Of a stretch of 53,220 bases of DNA, positions 1 through 7,514 are shown piece by piece (the first letter of the stretch is position 1; every line of letters begins with the position of its first letter). The notes beneath the pieces are model-generated. The model had not been told where the DNA came from, searched no databases, and was given only the letters and a program-made list of their open reading frames with translations. Where the stretch lies: positions 1 through 53,220 of the forward strand of contig NZ_PCOY01000026.1 in the NCBI RefSeq assembly GCF_002979475.1, in the 5' to 3' direction. This DNA is from Microbacterium sp. MYb62. Lineage in GTDB: Bacteria; Actinomycetota; Actinomycetes; Actinomycetales; Microbacteriaceae. Position numbers and translations under genes: made by a program.

Positions 1-1151
1 TGCGCGCGGAGGGCATCGACCCGTCGATAGAGCCCGACGCCGCGTGGCGCCTCACCCACGCCGAGGTCCGTCGGCATGACGACCTCGCCCTGGCGCGGGG
101 AGAAGCCCTGATCGACGATGAAGTGGCCTGCGTACGCGAGGTGCTGGCCTCGCTCGGCGGGTTCGGGGCGCTGCAGCCGCTGCTGGACGATCCGGAGATC
201 GAGGAGATCTGGGTGAACGGCACCGGCCAGGTGCACGTCGCACGGGAGGGCACGGCGGAGCGGATGACGCTTCGCCTCGACGACGCGGCGGTGCGTGACC
301 TCGTCGAACGGATGCTGCAGTCCACCGGACGTCGCGTCGACATCAGCCAGCCCTTCGTCGATGCGTCGCTGCCCGACGGGTCCCGCCTGCACGTGGCGAT
401 CGCCGATGTCGTGCGAGGCGGGTGGGCGGTGAACATCCGGAAGTTCCTCCCGAAATACCGATCGCTCGATGCGCTGGCAGGCCGGGGCATGATGCCGGCC
501 ACGATCGCCGAGATGCTTCGCGCGGCGATGAACGACGGCCGCAGCGTGATCGTGTCGGGGGCGACGCACGCCGGGAAGACCACCCTGCTCGCCGCGCTGC
601 TCGCTTCGTGCACCGATACCCAGCGCATCGTGACGGTGGAGGAGACCTTCGAGCTGGCGGTGGACGGCCCCGACCTGGTGGCGCTGCAGGGGCGACAGGC
701 GAGCCTGGAGGGCACGGGGGAGATCACGCTGCGCCGACTGGTGAAAGAGGCGTTGCGCATGCGACCGGATCGTCTGGTCGTCGGCGAGGTGCGCGACGCG
801 GAGGCACTCGATCTGGTGCTCGCACTCAACACCGGAGTGCCCGGCGCCTGCACGGTGCACGCGAACTCGGCGACCGAAGCCGTCGAGAAGCTGAGCATCC
901 TGCCGCTTCTCGCCGGACGCAACATCGATCGCGCGTTCATCGCTCCTGCGCTCGCCGCGTCGATCGACCTGGTCGTGCACTGCATCCGCGATCGCACGGG
1001 GAGGCGTCATGTACAGGAGATCATCTCCCCGACCGGCCACGTCGAAGACGGCCGCATAGGGCTGAGGACGGTCTACCGTGCGACCGAGCGCCTGGGGGAA
1101 TCCGCGGACATCGGCCGACGCGATCTGCGGCCCGTCGAGGCCGCGTCATGA
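1..1151 (+). CDS. tadA: TadA/CpaF-type pilus assembly ATPase (5' truncated by window)
   Basis: Type II/IV secretion ATPase that powers assembly of Flp/tad pili at the inner face of the membrane. The frame is open from base 3 without a stop, so the N-terminus lies outside the window; a GTG at 123 is only internal. About 382 residues are visible. Seen: a P-loop GATHAGKTT near base 568, and a Walker B-like stretch with GEVRD followed by the family pattern ACTVHANSATEAVEKL. The stop overlaps the tadB start (ATGA), so the genes are translationally coupled. Family identity is certain; that it drives this locus's pilus is inferred from context. Confidence 0.93.
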   Translation, partial: RAEGIDPSIEPDAAWRLTHAEVRRHDDLALARGEALIDDEVACVREVLASLGGFGALQPLLDDPEIEEIWVNGTGQVHVAREGTAERMTLRLDDAAVRDLVERMLQSTGRRVDISQPFVDASLPDGSRLHVAIADVVRGGWAVNIRKFLPKYRSLDALAGRGMMPATIAEMLRAAMNDGRSVIVSGATHAGKTTLLAALLASCTDTQRIVTVEETFELAVDGPDLVALQGRQASLEGTGEITLRRLVKEALRMRPDRLVVGEVRDAEALDLVLALNTGVPGACTVHANSATEAVEKLSILPLLAGRNIDRAFIAPALAASIDLVVHCIRDRTGRRHVQEIISPTGHVEDGRIGLRTVYRATERLGESADIGRRDLRPVEAAS

Positions 1152-2005
1152 CGGTCCTCGTCGGGGCGGCCCTCGCGGCGGGCGTGCTCCTCTGCCTCTC
1201 GCCCTGGATGTGGCCACCGCGTGCGGACTCCGCACCGGCCCCGAGACAGGGACGGCTGATCCGATTGATCGAGGAGGCGGGCCTCGACGGGGTCTCGCAG
1301 CGCACGCTCGTGAGCGTGATCTTCGCCGCCGCCCTGGTCACCGCATCCGTGGTCTGGCTCGTGACGGGGCTCGCCGTGCTCGCGCTGCTGGCGGGGCTGG
1401 CGGGGGCGGCTGCTCCGATCCTGTTCCTGCGCGGTCGTCGGCAGCGGTTGCGGCGGCTGCGGCGTCAGCTCTGGCCCGATGTCTGCGACCTCCTGATCGC
1501 CTCGATACGTGTCGGCCTGTCGCTCCCCGACGCTGTGGCGAGTCTGGCCGAATCCGCACCGAAGATGCTGAGGCCGGCGTTCGCGGTGTTCGCGAGAGAC
1601 CTGCGTGCCAGCGGCAGGTTCGACACGAGCCTCGATCGGCTCAAGTCCACGCTGGCCGATCCCATCGGGGACCGGATCGCGGAGACGCTGCGCATGGCGC
1701 GTCAGGTCGGCGGTACCGAGCTCATCAGCGTGCTTCGCGCGCTCTCGAGTTCGGTGCGGGCCGATGCCGCGCTGCGGGGGGAGGTCGAGGCTCGACAGTC
1801 GTGGATCCGTGGAGCTGCGGTTCTCGGAGCCATCGCCCCGTGGGTCATCCTCGGTCTCCTCGTCCTGCGTCCTGAAGGTGCCGCGGCGTACGGAACTCCT
1901 GAAGGGGTGCTCGTGATCTGCGTGGGCGCCGCCGTGTCGATCATCGCCTTCCAGATCATGGTCCGCATCGGACGACTTCCCGAACCGCGGCGGTGGTTCG
2001 GATGA
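1148..2005 (+). CDS. tadB: TadB-like inner-membrane pilus platform protein
   Basis: Membrane platform subunit of the tad pilus machine, 285 residues. Start chosen at the ATG overlapping the tadA stop. Seen: an N-terminal hydrophobic segment, a second paired hydrophobic block around residues 50-100, a cytoplasmic type II secretion F-like domain (from about RQLWPDVCDLLIASIRVGLSLPDA in the protein, the family's characteristic opening), and C-terminal membrane segments. It sits between tadA and tadC with 4-base overlaps, the standard tadABC order in actinobacteria. Confidence 0.9.
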   Translation: MTVLVGAALAAGVLLCLSPWMWPPRADSAPAPRQGRLIRLIEEAGLDGVSQRTLVSVIFAAALVTASVVWLVTGLAVLALLAGLAGAAAPILFLRGRRQRLRRLRRQLWPDVCDLLIASIRVGLSLPDAVASLAESAPKMLRPAFAVFARDLRASGRFDTSLDRLKSTLADPIGDRIAETLRMARQVGGTELISVLRALSSSVRADAALRGEVEARQSWIRGAAVLGAIAPWVILGLLVLRPEGAAAYGTPEGVLVICVGAAVSIIAFQIMVRIGRLPEPRRWFG

Positions 2006-2940
2006 ACGTCCTCTCCGCTCTCGCGAACGCCGTGCTGATCGGCGGCGGATTCGCCGTCGGCGCGATGAGCATCCTCTCGGCGCTTCCCCGCTGGCGGGCC
2101 GCCTCCCTCGCCGCGCGCATCGGCCCTTATGTGCGTGATGTGGTGCCCGATGCGAACATGCCTCGCGGCGTCCTTCCGACAGCAGGGATCCTCCCCATGA
2201 GCGGGCGCTCGCCGTGGGATCGTCTCCGGAACGGGTTCGAGCGGATGCTGGGTGGCGGAGACGCGCTCCGGCAGCGTCTGGCGCAGGCCGGGGTGCGGAC
2301 CGATCCTTCCTCCTTCCGCGGTCGGCAGCTGGGATGGGGGCTGTCCGGCATCGGAGCAGGGGCTGTCCTTCTGACCGTGCTCGCGCTGGCGGGACGCTGG
2401 TCGGTGCCGACGAGCCTGATCCCGATCCTCTGCGGCGCGGCCGCCGCCGCGGCCTACGACGTGCAGCTCTCCGCACGCGCGAAGGCGCGAAGGGTGCGTC
2501 TCACCGACGAGCTTCCGACGACCCTGGAGTTCCTGGCGCTCTGCCTCTCCGCAGGAGAAGGGTTCCTCGACTCCCTCCGCCGTGTGGCCGACGTCGGCTC
2601 CGGCGAGCTCACCGCCGAACTCCGTGAAGTGGTGCTCGCGGTCGGCACCGGTTCTCCGCTCGTCGACGCGCTGGGGGAGATGTCCCGACGCCTCCAGCTG
2701 CCGGGGCTGTCGCGGGCCGTCGACCAGATCATCGCCGCACTCGAGCACGGGGCGCCGCTCGCCGCGGTGCTGCACGCGCAGGCGGGGGATGCACGAGAAG
2801 AGGCGAAGCGCGTGCTCATCGAGCAGGCGGGGAGAAAGGAGATCCTGATGCTCCTGCCCCTCGTCTTCCTCATCCTGCCGCTCTCGGTGCTCTTCGCCGT
2901 GTACCCCGGACTCTTCATCCTCCGGCTCGGGATCGGCTGA
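2002..2940 (+). CDS. tadC: TadC-like inner-membrane pilus platform protein
   Basis: Second membrane platform protein, 312 residues, paralogous to TadB. Start at the ATG overlapping the tadB stop; a GTG nine bases upstream in frame is less likely. Seen: hydrophobic segments at the N-terminus, in the middle (around residues 115-160) and at the C-terminus, and a T2SS-F signature region (TDELPTTLEFLALCLSAGEGF). The gene ends 36 bases before the pilin start, which has an AAAGGAAG ribosome-binding site. Confidence 0.9.
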   Translation: MNVLSALANAVLIGGGFAVGAMSILSALPRWRAASLAARIGPYVRDVVPDANMPRGVLPTAGILPMSGRSPWDRLRNGFERMLGGGDALRQRLAQAGVRTDPSSFRGRQLGWGLSGIGAGAVLLTVLALAGRWSVPTSLIPILCGAAAAAAYDVQLSARAKARRVRLTDELPTTLEFLALCLSAGEGFLDSLRRVADVGSGELTAELREVVLAVGTGSPLVDALGEMSRRLQLPGLSRAVDQIIAALEHGAPLAAVLHAQAGDAREEAKRVLIEQAGRKEILMLLPLVFLILPLSVLFAVYPGLFILRLGIG

Positions 2941-3085
2941 CCCGCCGCCGAGCCGACCGCCTACGAAAGGAAGAACATGACCCCACGAACTCCCCGCCAA
3001 CGCCGGTATCCCTGGCAGGGCATCGCCTCCCGTTCCCGTGCATTCGCCGGCGACGAGACCGGTGACGTCCCCGGATGGGTGCTCG

Positions 3086-3098
3086 TCACACTGATGAC
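3086..3098 (+). repeat. Left copy of 13-base direct repeat flanking the insert
   Basis: TCACACTGATGAC, inside the pilin codons for VTLMT. It matches the right copy at 4161-4173 in 12 of 13 bases (G/C difference at the eighth base). It could be a target-site duplication that has diverged, or a short homology used for insertion. Confidence 0.8.
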
Positions 3099-3120
3099 AG
3101 GAGCTGCACCCTGGTGTCGC

Positions 3121-4059
3121 TCAGGGCGCGACTGGCGGGAATGTCCAGGATCCGTCGAGGATATCCTTCCGTGGCCGGTACATGCGCACGGCGTAGTTCC
3201 AGCCGTCCATGATCGGGATCGTGTTGGGCAGATCCCCGTCACCGAATCTGATCGTCGTGGATCCGTCGTCGTTCTTCACGGCAGTGACGCTGTTGATGCT
3301 GTAGACGCCCTTGTCGTTCTTCTCGAAGAACCCCGCCTTGTTGTACACGGAGATCGACCAGAAGGCGTCGACGGGGACGTCGTGCACGGTGAGCTCGTAG
3401 TTGCCGACGGGCAGGCGTGGCTCGATGGTGGCGTAGCTGGCTTCCTCGTCAGGGAGCCCGCCCCACCCGTTCGCTGTTCCGATGAGGTGCAGCACGGGGT
3501 TTACCTCGGTGCGCTTCCCGAACCCGTGCACGAACCTCCCCAGGTGGCGCGACAGCGTCAGCAGTGCCTCGCGCACCTCATCGAAGGAGGCGGTGTCGTA
3601 GTCGGGCATCTTGAACTCGGCCGTGGACCCGGTCTCGATCTTCAACCCGTCCTGGAGCGCGTTCACCGCTTCGATGTCGGCGGGATCCGCGGGGTCGACC
3701 AGGATGCGGGAAGCGACGAGCACCCAGGGCGTATCGAACTCGTCCACCGTCAGCTCGTAGGTCCCGCCGGAGTGAAAGACCCTGTTGATGTAGTGGTCCT
3801 CGTTCACGACCATCACCGACATGTACCGCTCGCCGGCATCTGGCAGAGTCAGTGTCGCGCCACCGCTGATGTCGACGATCGCCAGGCTGTAGAGCGTGTC
3901 CCTGTTCTGGCGGATCACCCGTTGATCATCGATCGAACCTGGCTCACGATCGTGATGCCACCGGTTCGATCCGCCCGCTTTCTCCGCCAGGCCTTTGAAC
4001 ATGCGGTCTGTCTCTGCCCGGGGGAAGCTCTCCACGGTCACAGGGATTGCGTTGGTCAT
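3121..4059 (-). CDS. DUF1254/DUF1214 domain protein inside the pilin gene
   Basis: 312 residues, complete. I chose the ATG at 4059 (MTNAIPVTVESFPRAETDR), which has GGAGATCTC before it; longer in-frame starts upstream would extend into the flanking pilin sequence. The N-terminal half contains the DUF1254-type pattern RQNRDTLYS with GERYMSVMVVNEDHY, and the C-terminal half the DUF1214 pattern NYELTVHDVPVDAFWSISVYN. Such proteins are predicted to be beta-rich and their biochemical role is unknown to me. No signal peptide is evident, unlike some longer family members. It is antisense to the pilin and surrounding tad genes. Confidence 0.85.
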   Translation of the reverse strand: MTNAIPVTVESFPRAETDRMFKGLAEKAGGSNRWHHDREPGSIDDQRVIRQNRDTLYSLAIVDISGGATLTLPDAGERYMSVMVVNEDHYINRVFHSGGTYELTVDEFDTPWVLVASRILVDPADPADIEAVNALQDGLKIETGSTAEFKMPDYDTASFDEVREALLTLSRHLGRFVHGFGKRTEVNPVLHLIGTANGWGGLPDEEASYATIEPRLPVGNYELTVHDVPVDAFWSISVYNKAGFFEKNDKGVYSINSVTAVKNDDGSTTIRFGDGDLPNTIPIMDGWNYAVRMYRPRKDILDGSWTFPPVAP

Positions 4060-4113
4060 GAGATCTCCGTTCCACGCCCAGGGTGCTCCTATTTCGGCAA
4101 GAACGGAGGCGAG

Positions 4114-4136
4114 CCTCACACCGATGGGGTGAGGCC
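4114..4136. promoter_or_regulatory. Palindrome upstream of the inserted DUF1254 gene
   Basis: GCCTCACACC, three-base centre, GGGGTGAGGC: 9 of 10 positions pair. It lies about 55-77 bases upstream of the DUF1254 start and inside the insert, so it arrived with the gene. A repressor operator or promoter-linked hairpin are both possible; no regulator gene is present in the insert. Confidence 0.4.
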
Positions 4137-4160
4137 CCGGAGGGTGGGAACAGGACTCAA

Positions 4161-4173
4161 TCACACTCATGAC
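4161..4173 (+). repeat. Right copy of 13-base direct repeat flanking the insert
   Basis: TCACACTCATGAC. Immediately after it the pilin reading frame resumes with GGCCGGGCTC (AGL). Recombination between the two copies would restore an intact pilin frame. Confidence 0.8.
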
Positions 4174-4265
4174 GGCCGGGCTCGTGGTGCTCATCTGGGC
4201 TGTCGCCGGCCCTGCGTTGACCTCGCTGTTCGAGCAGGCGATCCAACGGGTGTCGGGACTCTGAG

Positions 4266-4667
4266 ATGAGGGAGCGGCACCGGCTCACCGACGACCGCGG
4301 ATCCAGCCCGGTCGAGTTCCTCCTGGTGGGAACGCTGCTGACGGCCCTCACCCTCGCCGTGCTCCAACTCGCGTTCGCCGTGTACGTGCGCAACGTGGTC
4401 CACGACGCCGCTGTCGAGGGTGCCTATCGCGCAGCCCTGGCCGATACGACATTGGAGGAAGGCATCGAACGCACCCGGGACGTCATCGCTCGCGCGGTCG
4501 GCGGGGCCTATGCGGAAGACATCAGCGCCGGCGTCTCCGGGACTCCGCCGGACGAGACGGTCGAGGTCCGCGTCCGCACCACGTTTCCGCTGCTCGGACT
4601 GATCGGCGTCCCCTTCGCGATGGAGGTGGAGGCTCATGCGCCCGCAGAGACCTTCGGGGATCGATGA
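4266..4667 (+). CDS. TadE-like minor pilin / pseudopilin
   Basis: 133 residues. The N-terminus is DDRGSSPVEFLLVGTLLTALTLAVLQLAFAV: a charged leader, then the conserved Glu-Phe of TadE-type pseudopilins and one membrane segment, followed by a small extracytoplasmic domain. It starts one base after the pilin stop at 4264, so its translation was probably coupled to the pilin and may now suffer polarity from the insertion. It overlaps the next gene by 32 bases. Confidence 0.85.
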   Translation: MRERHRLTDDRGSSPVEFLLVGTLLTALTLAVLQLAFAVYVRNVVHDAAVEGAYRAALADTTLEEGIERTRDVIARAVGGAYAEDISAGVSGTPPDETVEVRVRTTFPLLGLIGVPFAMEVEAHAPAETFGDR

Positions 4668-5091
4668 CGACGGCTCGGCGGCGCTGGAGTTCATCGCCGT
4701 CGGTGTCATCCTCCTGGTGCCGCTCATCTATCTGGTGATCACGCTCGGGGCCATCCAGGAGCAGGCGCTGGGGGCGGAGGCCGCGGCGCGTCACATCGCA
4801 CGTGTGATCGCGCGCGCACCCGACGCCGAGGTCGCCGCGGACCGGAGCGACGCCGTGCTCGCGGGGATCGTGGACGAGTACGGCCTGGATCCGGATGCGG
4901 TCGACCTGTCTCTCGCCTGCACCCCGCCTGCGGTCGAGTGTCCGTCGGCCGGGGCCACGATCATCGTCACCGTCGCCACGCGGGTGCGGCTTCCGCTGGT
5001 GCCCGACCTGTTCGGTCTCGACCGATCGACGGCGATTCCGATCCAGGCCGAGGCGGTCCAGAAGGTCTCGCGATCATGGGGCGCCGAATGA
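4636..5091 (+). CDS. TadE/TadF-like pseudopilin
   Basis: 151 residues. After a short charged leader comes GSAALEFIAVGVILLVPLIYLVI, the TadE-type N-terminal helix with its conserved Glu, then a C-terminal extracytoplasmic domain containing two cysteines (ACTPPAVEC) that may form a disulfide. The start overlaps the end of the preceding TadE gene and the stop overlaps the next start (ATGA), indicating one coupled operon. Confidence 0.82.
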   Translation: MRPQRPSGIDDDGSAALEFIAVGVILLVPLIYLVITLGAIQEQALGAEAAARHIARVIARAPDAEVAADRSDAVLAGIVDEYGLDPDAVDLSLACTPPAVECPSAGATIIVTVATRVRLPLVPDLFGLDRSTAIPIQAEAVQKVSRSWGAE

Positions 5092-5558
5092 CGGGGAGGG
5101 GTCAGCCGGTGGGGAGGAGCGAGGTCGCCGACGTGCGCGGGGACGGTCGCGGGTTCGAGGACGAGACGGGGAGCGTGCTGCTTTTGACCCTGGGATACGT
5201 TCTGCTCGCTCTCGCGGTGATCTTCGTGTGCGTGTGCGCGACGGACCTCTACATCTCGCAGAAGCGGCTCGACGCGCTCGCCGACGCCGCCGCGCTCGCC
5301 GGAGCGGACGGGTTCACGTTGACGGTGAGCGACGGCGACGTCCGTGCCGAGCTCACGGATGCCGGTGTCGAGGAGCAGGCAGCCGCCCTGGTGGATGCGC
5401 TGCCGGGGGAAGTCTCGATGGTCGCCGCCGGAGCACCGGACGGCGTCTCGGCGCGCGTCACAGTCGCTGCGGAGTGGCATCCGCCGCTGGTGTCCGTGTT
5501 CGTCCCAGACGGCATTCCCCTGGAGTCGACGGCGACGAGTCGCACGGCGTTGCGGTGA
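5088..5558 (+). CDS. TadG/Rv3654c-like pilus-locus membrane protein
   Basis: 156 residues from the ATG that overlaps the preceding stop; an in-frame ATG at 5076 is also possible. ETGSVLLLTLGYVLLALAVIFVCVCAT forms a single membrane segment followed by the LYISQKRLDALADAAALAGADG pattern typical of the putative Flp pilus-assembly TadE/G-like family. It is the last gene of the tad operon; the convergent NUDIX gene ends 13 bases downstream, with no clear terminator between. Confidence 0.8.
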   Translation: MTGRGQPVGRSEVADVRGDGRGFEDETGSVLLLTLGYVLLALAVIFVCVCATDLYISQKRLDALADAAALAGADGFTLTVSDGDVRAELTDAGVEEQAAALVDALPGEVSMVAAGAPDGVSARVTVAAEWHPPLVSVFVPDGIPLESTATSRTALR

Positions 5559-5570
5559 CGCGGTCTCGGG

Positions 5571-6131
5571 TCAGCGGGAGTCGCGCAGCTGCACGAGAAG
5601 CCCATCGAGCCGAGGGACGAGCTGTGGCGGCACCGCCGTCGGCAGCGCGTCGACCGGCCACCAGCGCACGTCCTCCGATTCCTCGCTCACGAGGAGCGCG
5701 GAATCGCGGTCGACCACGACGGCGATCCCGATGTCGAGGTGCGAGGCACAGGCGCCGAAGCGGGACGACAGACCGTGATGGTCGAGGTCGTAGGCGGGTG
5801 ATGCGAGCGGCGGCCGCACCACGATGCCCGTCTCCTCGCGCAGTTCCCGCAGCGCTCCGCTCACGACGGAGTCGTCGCCCTCCTCGACGTGGCCTCCCGG
5901 CTGCACCCAGAACTGCCCTTTGCGATGGAAGACGAGCAACGTGTGCTCGAGCGAGTCATCGAACACCACGCACGATGCGGTGAGATGATCCGGTCCGGAC
6001 TCGCGATGCACCGGACCTCCGTCTTCTCCGAAGAAGGAGGCGAAGTCCGATTGCGCGTCTCGGTCCCGCTCGGAGCGAGGCACGAAGGTCGAGATCAGGC
6101 GGTGGGCATCGACCTCCAGTATCGACGTCAC
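5571..6131 (-). CDS. NUDIX hydrolase
   Basis: 186 residues starting at a GTG that overlaps the stop of the upstream MFS gene (GTGA), so translation is coupled. The Nudix box is seen as GGHVEEGDDSVVSGALRELREETGI, matching Gx5Ex7REUxEEXGU. Such enzymes hydrolyse nucleoside diphosphates linked to another moiety; the substrate cannot be read from sequence. QFWVQPGGHVEEGD resembles actinobacterial Nudix proteins of unassigned substrate. Confidence 0.85.
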   Translation of the reverse strand: MTSILEVDAHRLISTFVPRSERDRDAQSDFASFFGEDGGPVHRESGPDHLTASCVVFDDSLEHTLLVFHRKGQFWVQPGGHVEEGDDSVVSGALRELREETGIVVRPPLASPAYDLDHHGLSSRFGACASHLDIGIAVVVDRDSALLVSEESEDVRWWPVDALPTAVPPQLVPRLDGLLVQLRDSR

Positions 6132-7432
6132 TCCGGTTCTCCCTCTCTCTCGGACGAGTCGTCGTCGGAGGCCGGCCGCTCCCGCGGGACGAATCGCGGG
6201 ATCCAGCGCAGGAACCCGGCGGCGCCGACCAGGCCGATCACGCCCATGGCGGCTGCGGCGAACGGCAGTGCGGCGACGGCGGTGATCGCCGACACGAGCA
6301 GCGGGGCGATCGCACCGCCGGCGTCCGTCAGCGTCCGCCACGATCCGAGGAAGGCCGCAGGCTCCCGCTTCGGGGCGACATCCGCGCCGAGCGTCAGCAG
6401 GATGCCGCTGGACAGGCCGTTCCCGACCCCGAGCACCGCAGCGAACATGCCGAACCACAGCACCGCCGCATCCAGATCGTGTGTGAACGACAGGGCGAGG
6501 AACCCCGCGCCCATGAGCACCATCGCGGGCATCGCCGCCCACAGCCGGCCGAAGCGATCCATGACCTGGCCGCTCGCATAGAACAGGGCGAAGTCGATCG
6601 CGCCGGAGACGCCGACCACCAGTGCGATGGTCGAGGCGTCCAATCCCAGGGAGAGTCCCCACAGCGGGAGCACGACCTGCCGTGCGGAGCGGACGGCGGA
6701 GAGCGAGGCGGCAGCCAGTCCGAGGCGTCCGAGCACCCCGCGCTGGTGCCACATGGTCTGGAAGATCCCCGCCCGCTCGATCGTCGGGATCGATCCGCTC
6801 ACGGCTTCGCCCGAATCCTCCATGTAGCGCTCGTGGGTGGCTGATCGCACCGGTGGGATCGTCTTCTCGGGATCGGGGCCGAAGAGCACGAGCAGCACCA
6901 TCACGACCAGGCAGCCGAGGAAGAACCAGATCGCCGCGCTCTCGCTGCCGAAGAGCTGCAGGAGCCCCGCGGCGACGAAGGGGCCGATGAAGATGCCGAG
7001 ACGGAAGCTGCCGCCAAGCAGCGAGAGGGAGCGTGCACGGAAGGCCACAGGCACGCGCGTGGTCATGAACGCGTGCCGGGCGAGGCCGAAGGCCGCGGCA
7101 CAGATCCCGAGCAGGAAGACCGATGCCGCCAGCACGCCGAGGGTCGGTGCGAACACCATCCCGACGCCGGCGATGATCGCGATCACGCCGGCGATCACCA
7201 TCGTGTACCGCTCGCCGATCCTGCCCACCGCCCATCCGGCAGGAAGATTGCCGCACAGCTGGCCGATGACGAGGGCGGAGGCCACGAGGGCGGCGAACGC
7301 CACGTCGGCTCCCATGGAGGCGGCGATCACCGGGATGAGCGGGATCACGGCGCCTTCGCCGAGTGCGAAGAGGATCGTCGGCAGGTACACCATGGGTCCG
7401 AACTGGCGAAGGACCGTCGATGCACTGCTCAC
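6128..7432 (-). CDS. Major facilitator superfamily transporter
   Basis: 434 residues, about 12 hydrophobic segments with a charged central loop (FGPDPEKTIPPVRSATHERYM). The start is GTG at 7432, placed six bases after TAGCGT (7439-7444 on the minus strand), a leaderless arrangement. The loop after the second segment reads GWAVGRIGERY, like the MFS A motif. Substrate unknown; a drug or metabolite exporter is most likely. Co-transcribed with the NUDIX gene and divergent from prfB. Confidence 0.82.
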   Translation of the reverse strand: MSSASTVLRQFGPMVYLPTILFALGEGAVIPLIPVIAASMGADVAFAALVASALVIGQLCGNLPAGWAVGRIGERYTMVIAGVIAIIAGVGMVFAPTLGVLAASVFLLGICAAAFGLARHAFMTTRVPVAFRARSLSLLGGSFRLGIFIGPFVAAGLLQLFGSESAAIWFFLGCLVVMVLLVLFGPDPEKTIPPVRSATHERYMEDSGEAVSGSIPTIERAGIFQTMWHQRGVLGRLGLAAASLSAVRSARQVVLPLWGLSLGLDASTIALVVGVSGAIDFALFYASGQVMDRFGRLWAAMPAMVLMGAGFLALSFTHDLDAAVLWFGMFAAVLGVGNGLSSGILLTLGADVAPKREPAAFLGSWRTLTDAGGAIAPLLVSAITAVAALPFAAAAMGVIGLVGAAGFLRWIPRFVPRERPASDDDSSEREGEPE

Positions 7433-7514
7433 GGCTTCACGCTACTCCCGTTGCTCGGAGGTCCCGGACGAGGGGGTCCCCGTGCGGGCAGGCGGCACGT
7501 TAGGCTGAGGTGTC

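Larger units (their letters stand above)
3086..4160. other. Inserted segment carrying a DUF1254/DUF1214 gene
   Basis: Segment of 1,075 bases including one repeat copy. Two 60-base lines sampled within it are 55-57% GC, while a neighbouring tad line is about 68%, suggesting acquisition from elsewhere. It contains one complete reverse-strand gene with its own ribosome-binding site, a palindrome upstream of that gene, and no transposase, integrase or terminal inverted repeats that I can recognise. Its length is not a multiple of three, so it breaks the pilin frame. Confidence 0.8.
2977..4264 (+). pseudogene. Flp-type pilin gene interrupted by a 1,075-base insertion
   Basis: The 5' part (2977-3098) encodes 41 residues ending ETGDVPGWVLVTLMT. 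The 3' part (4174-4264) continues in another frame with AGLVVLIWAVAGPALTSLF and ends RVSGL. Joining them at the 13-base repeat gives one 70-residue protein with the length, single hydrophobic segment and position of the small pilin that follows tadC in actinobacterial tad loci. Read as it stands, the frame runs into the insert and makes a meaningless product that reads antisense to the inserted gene. Unless the insert excises, or another pilin exists elsewhere, this locus cannot make its main pilin. The reconstruction is direct; the pilin role is from family and position. Confidence 0.85.

Noticed and set aside
3099..4160. Insertion sequence with terminal inverted repeats
   Set aside because: I compared the ends and found no convincing inverted repeats and no transposase; only the 13-base direct repeat stands.
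2977..4269. One 430-residue open frame on the plus strand across the insert
   Set aside because: Beyond residue 41 it is antisense to the DUF1254 gene and has no recognisable domain; the true gene is the interrupted pilin.
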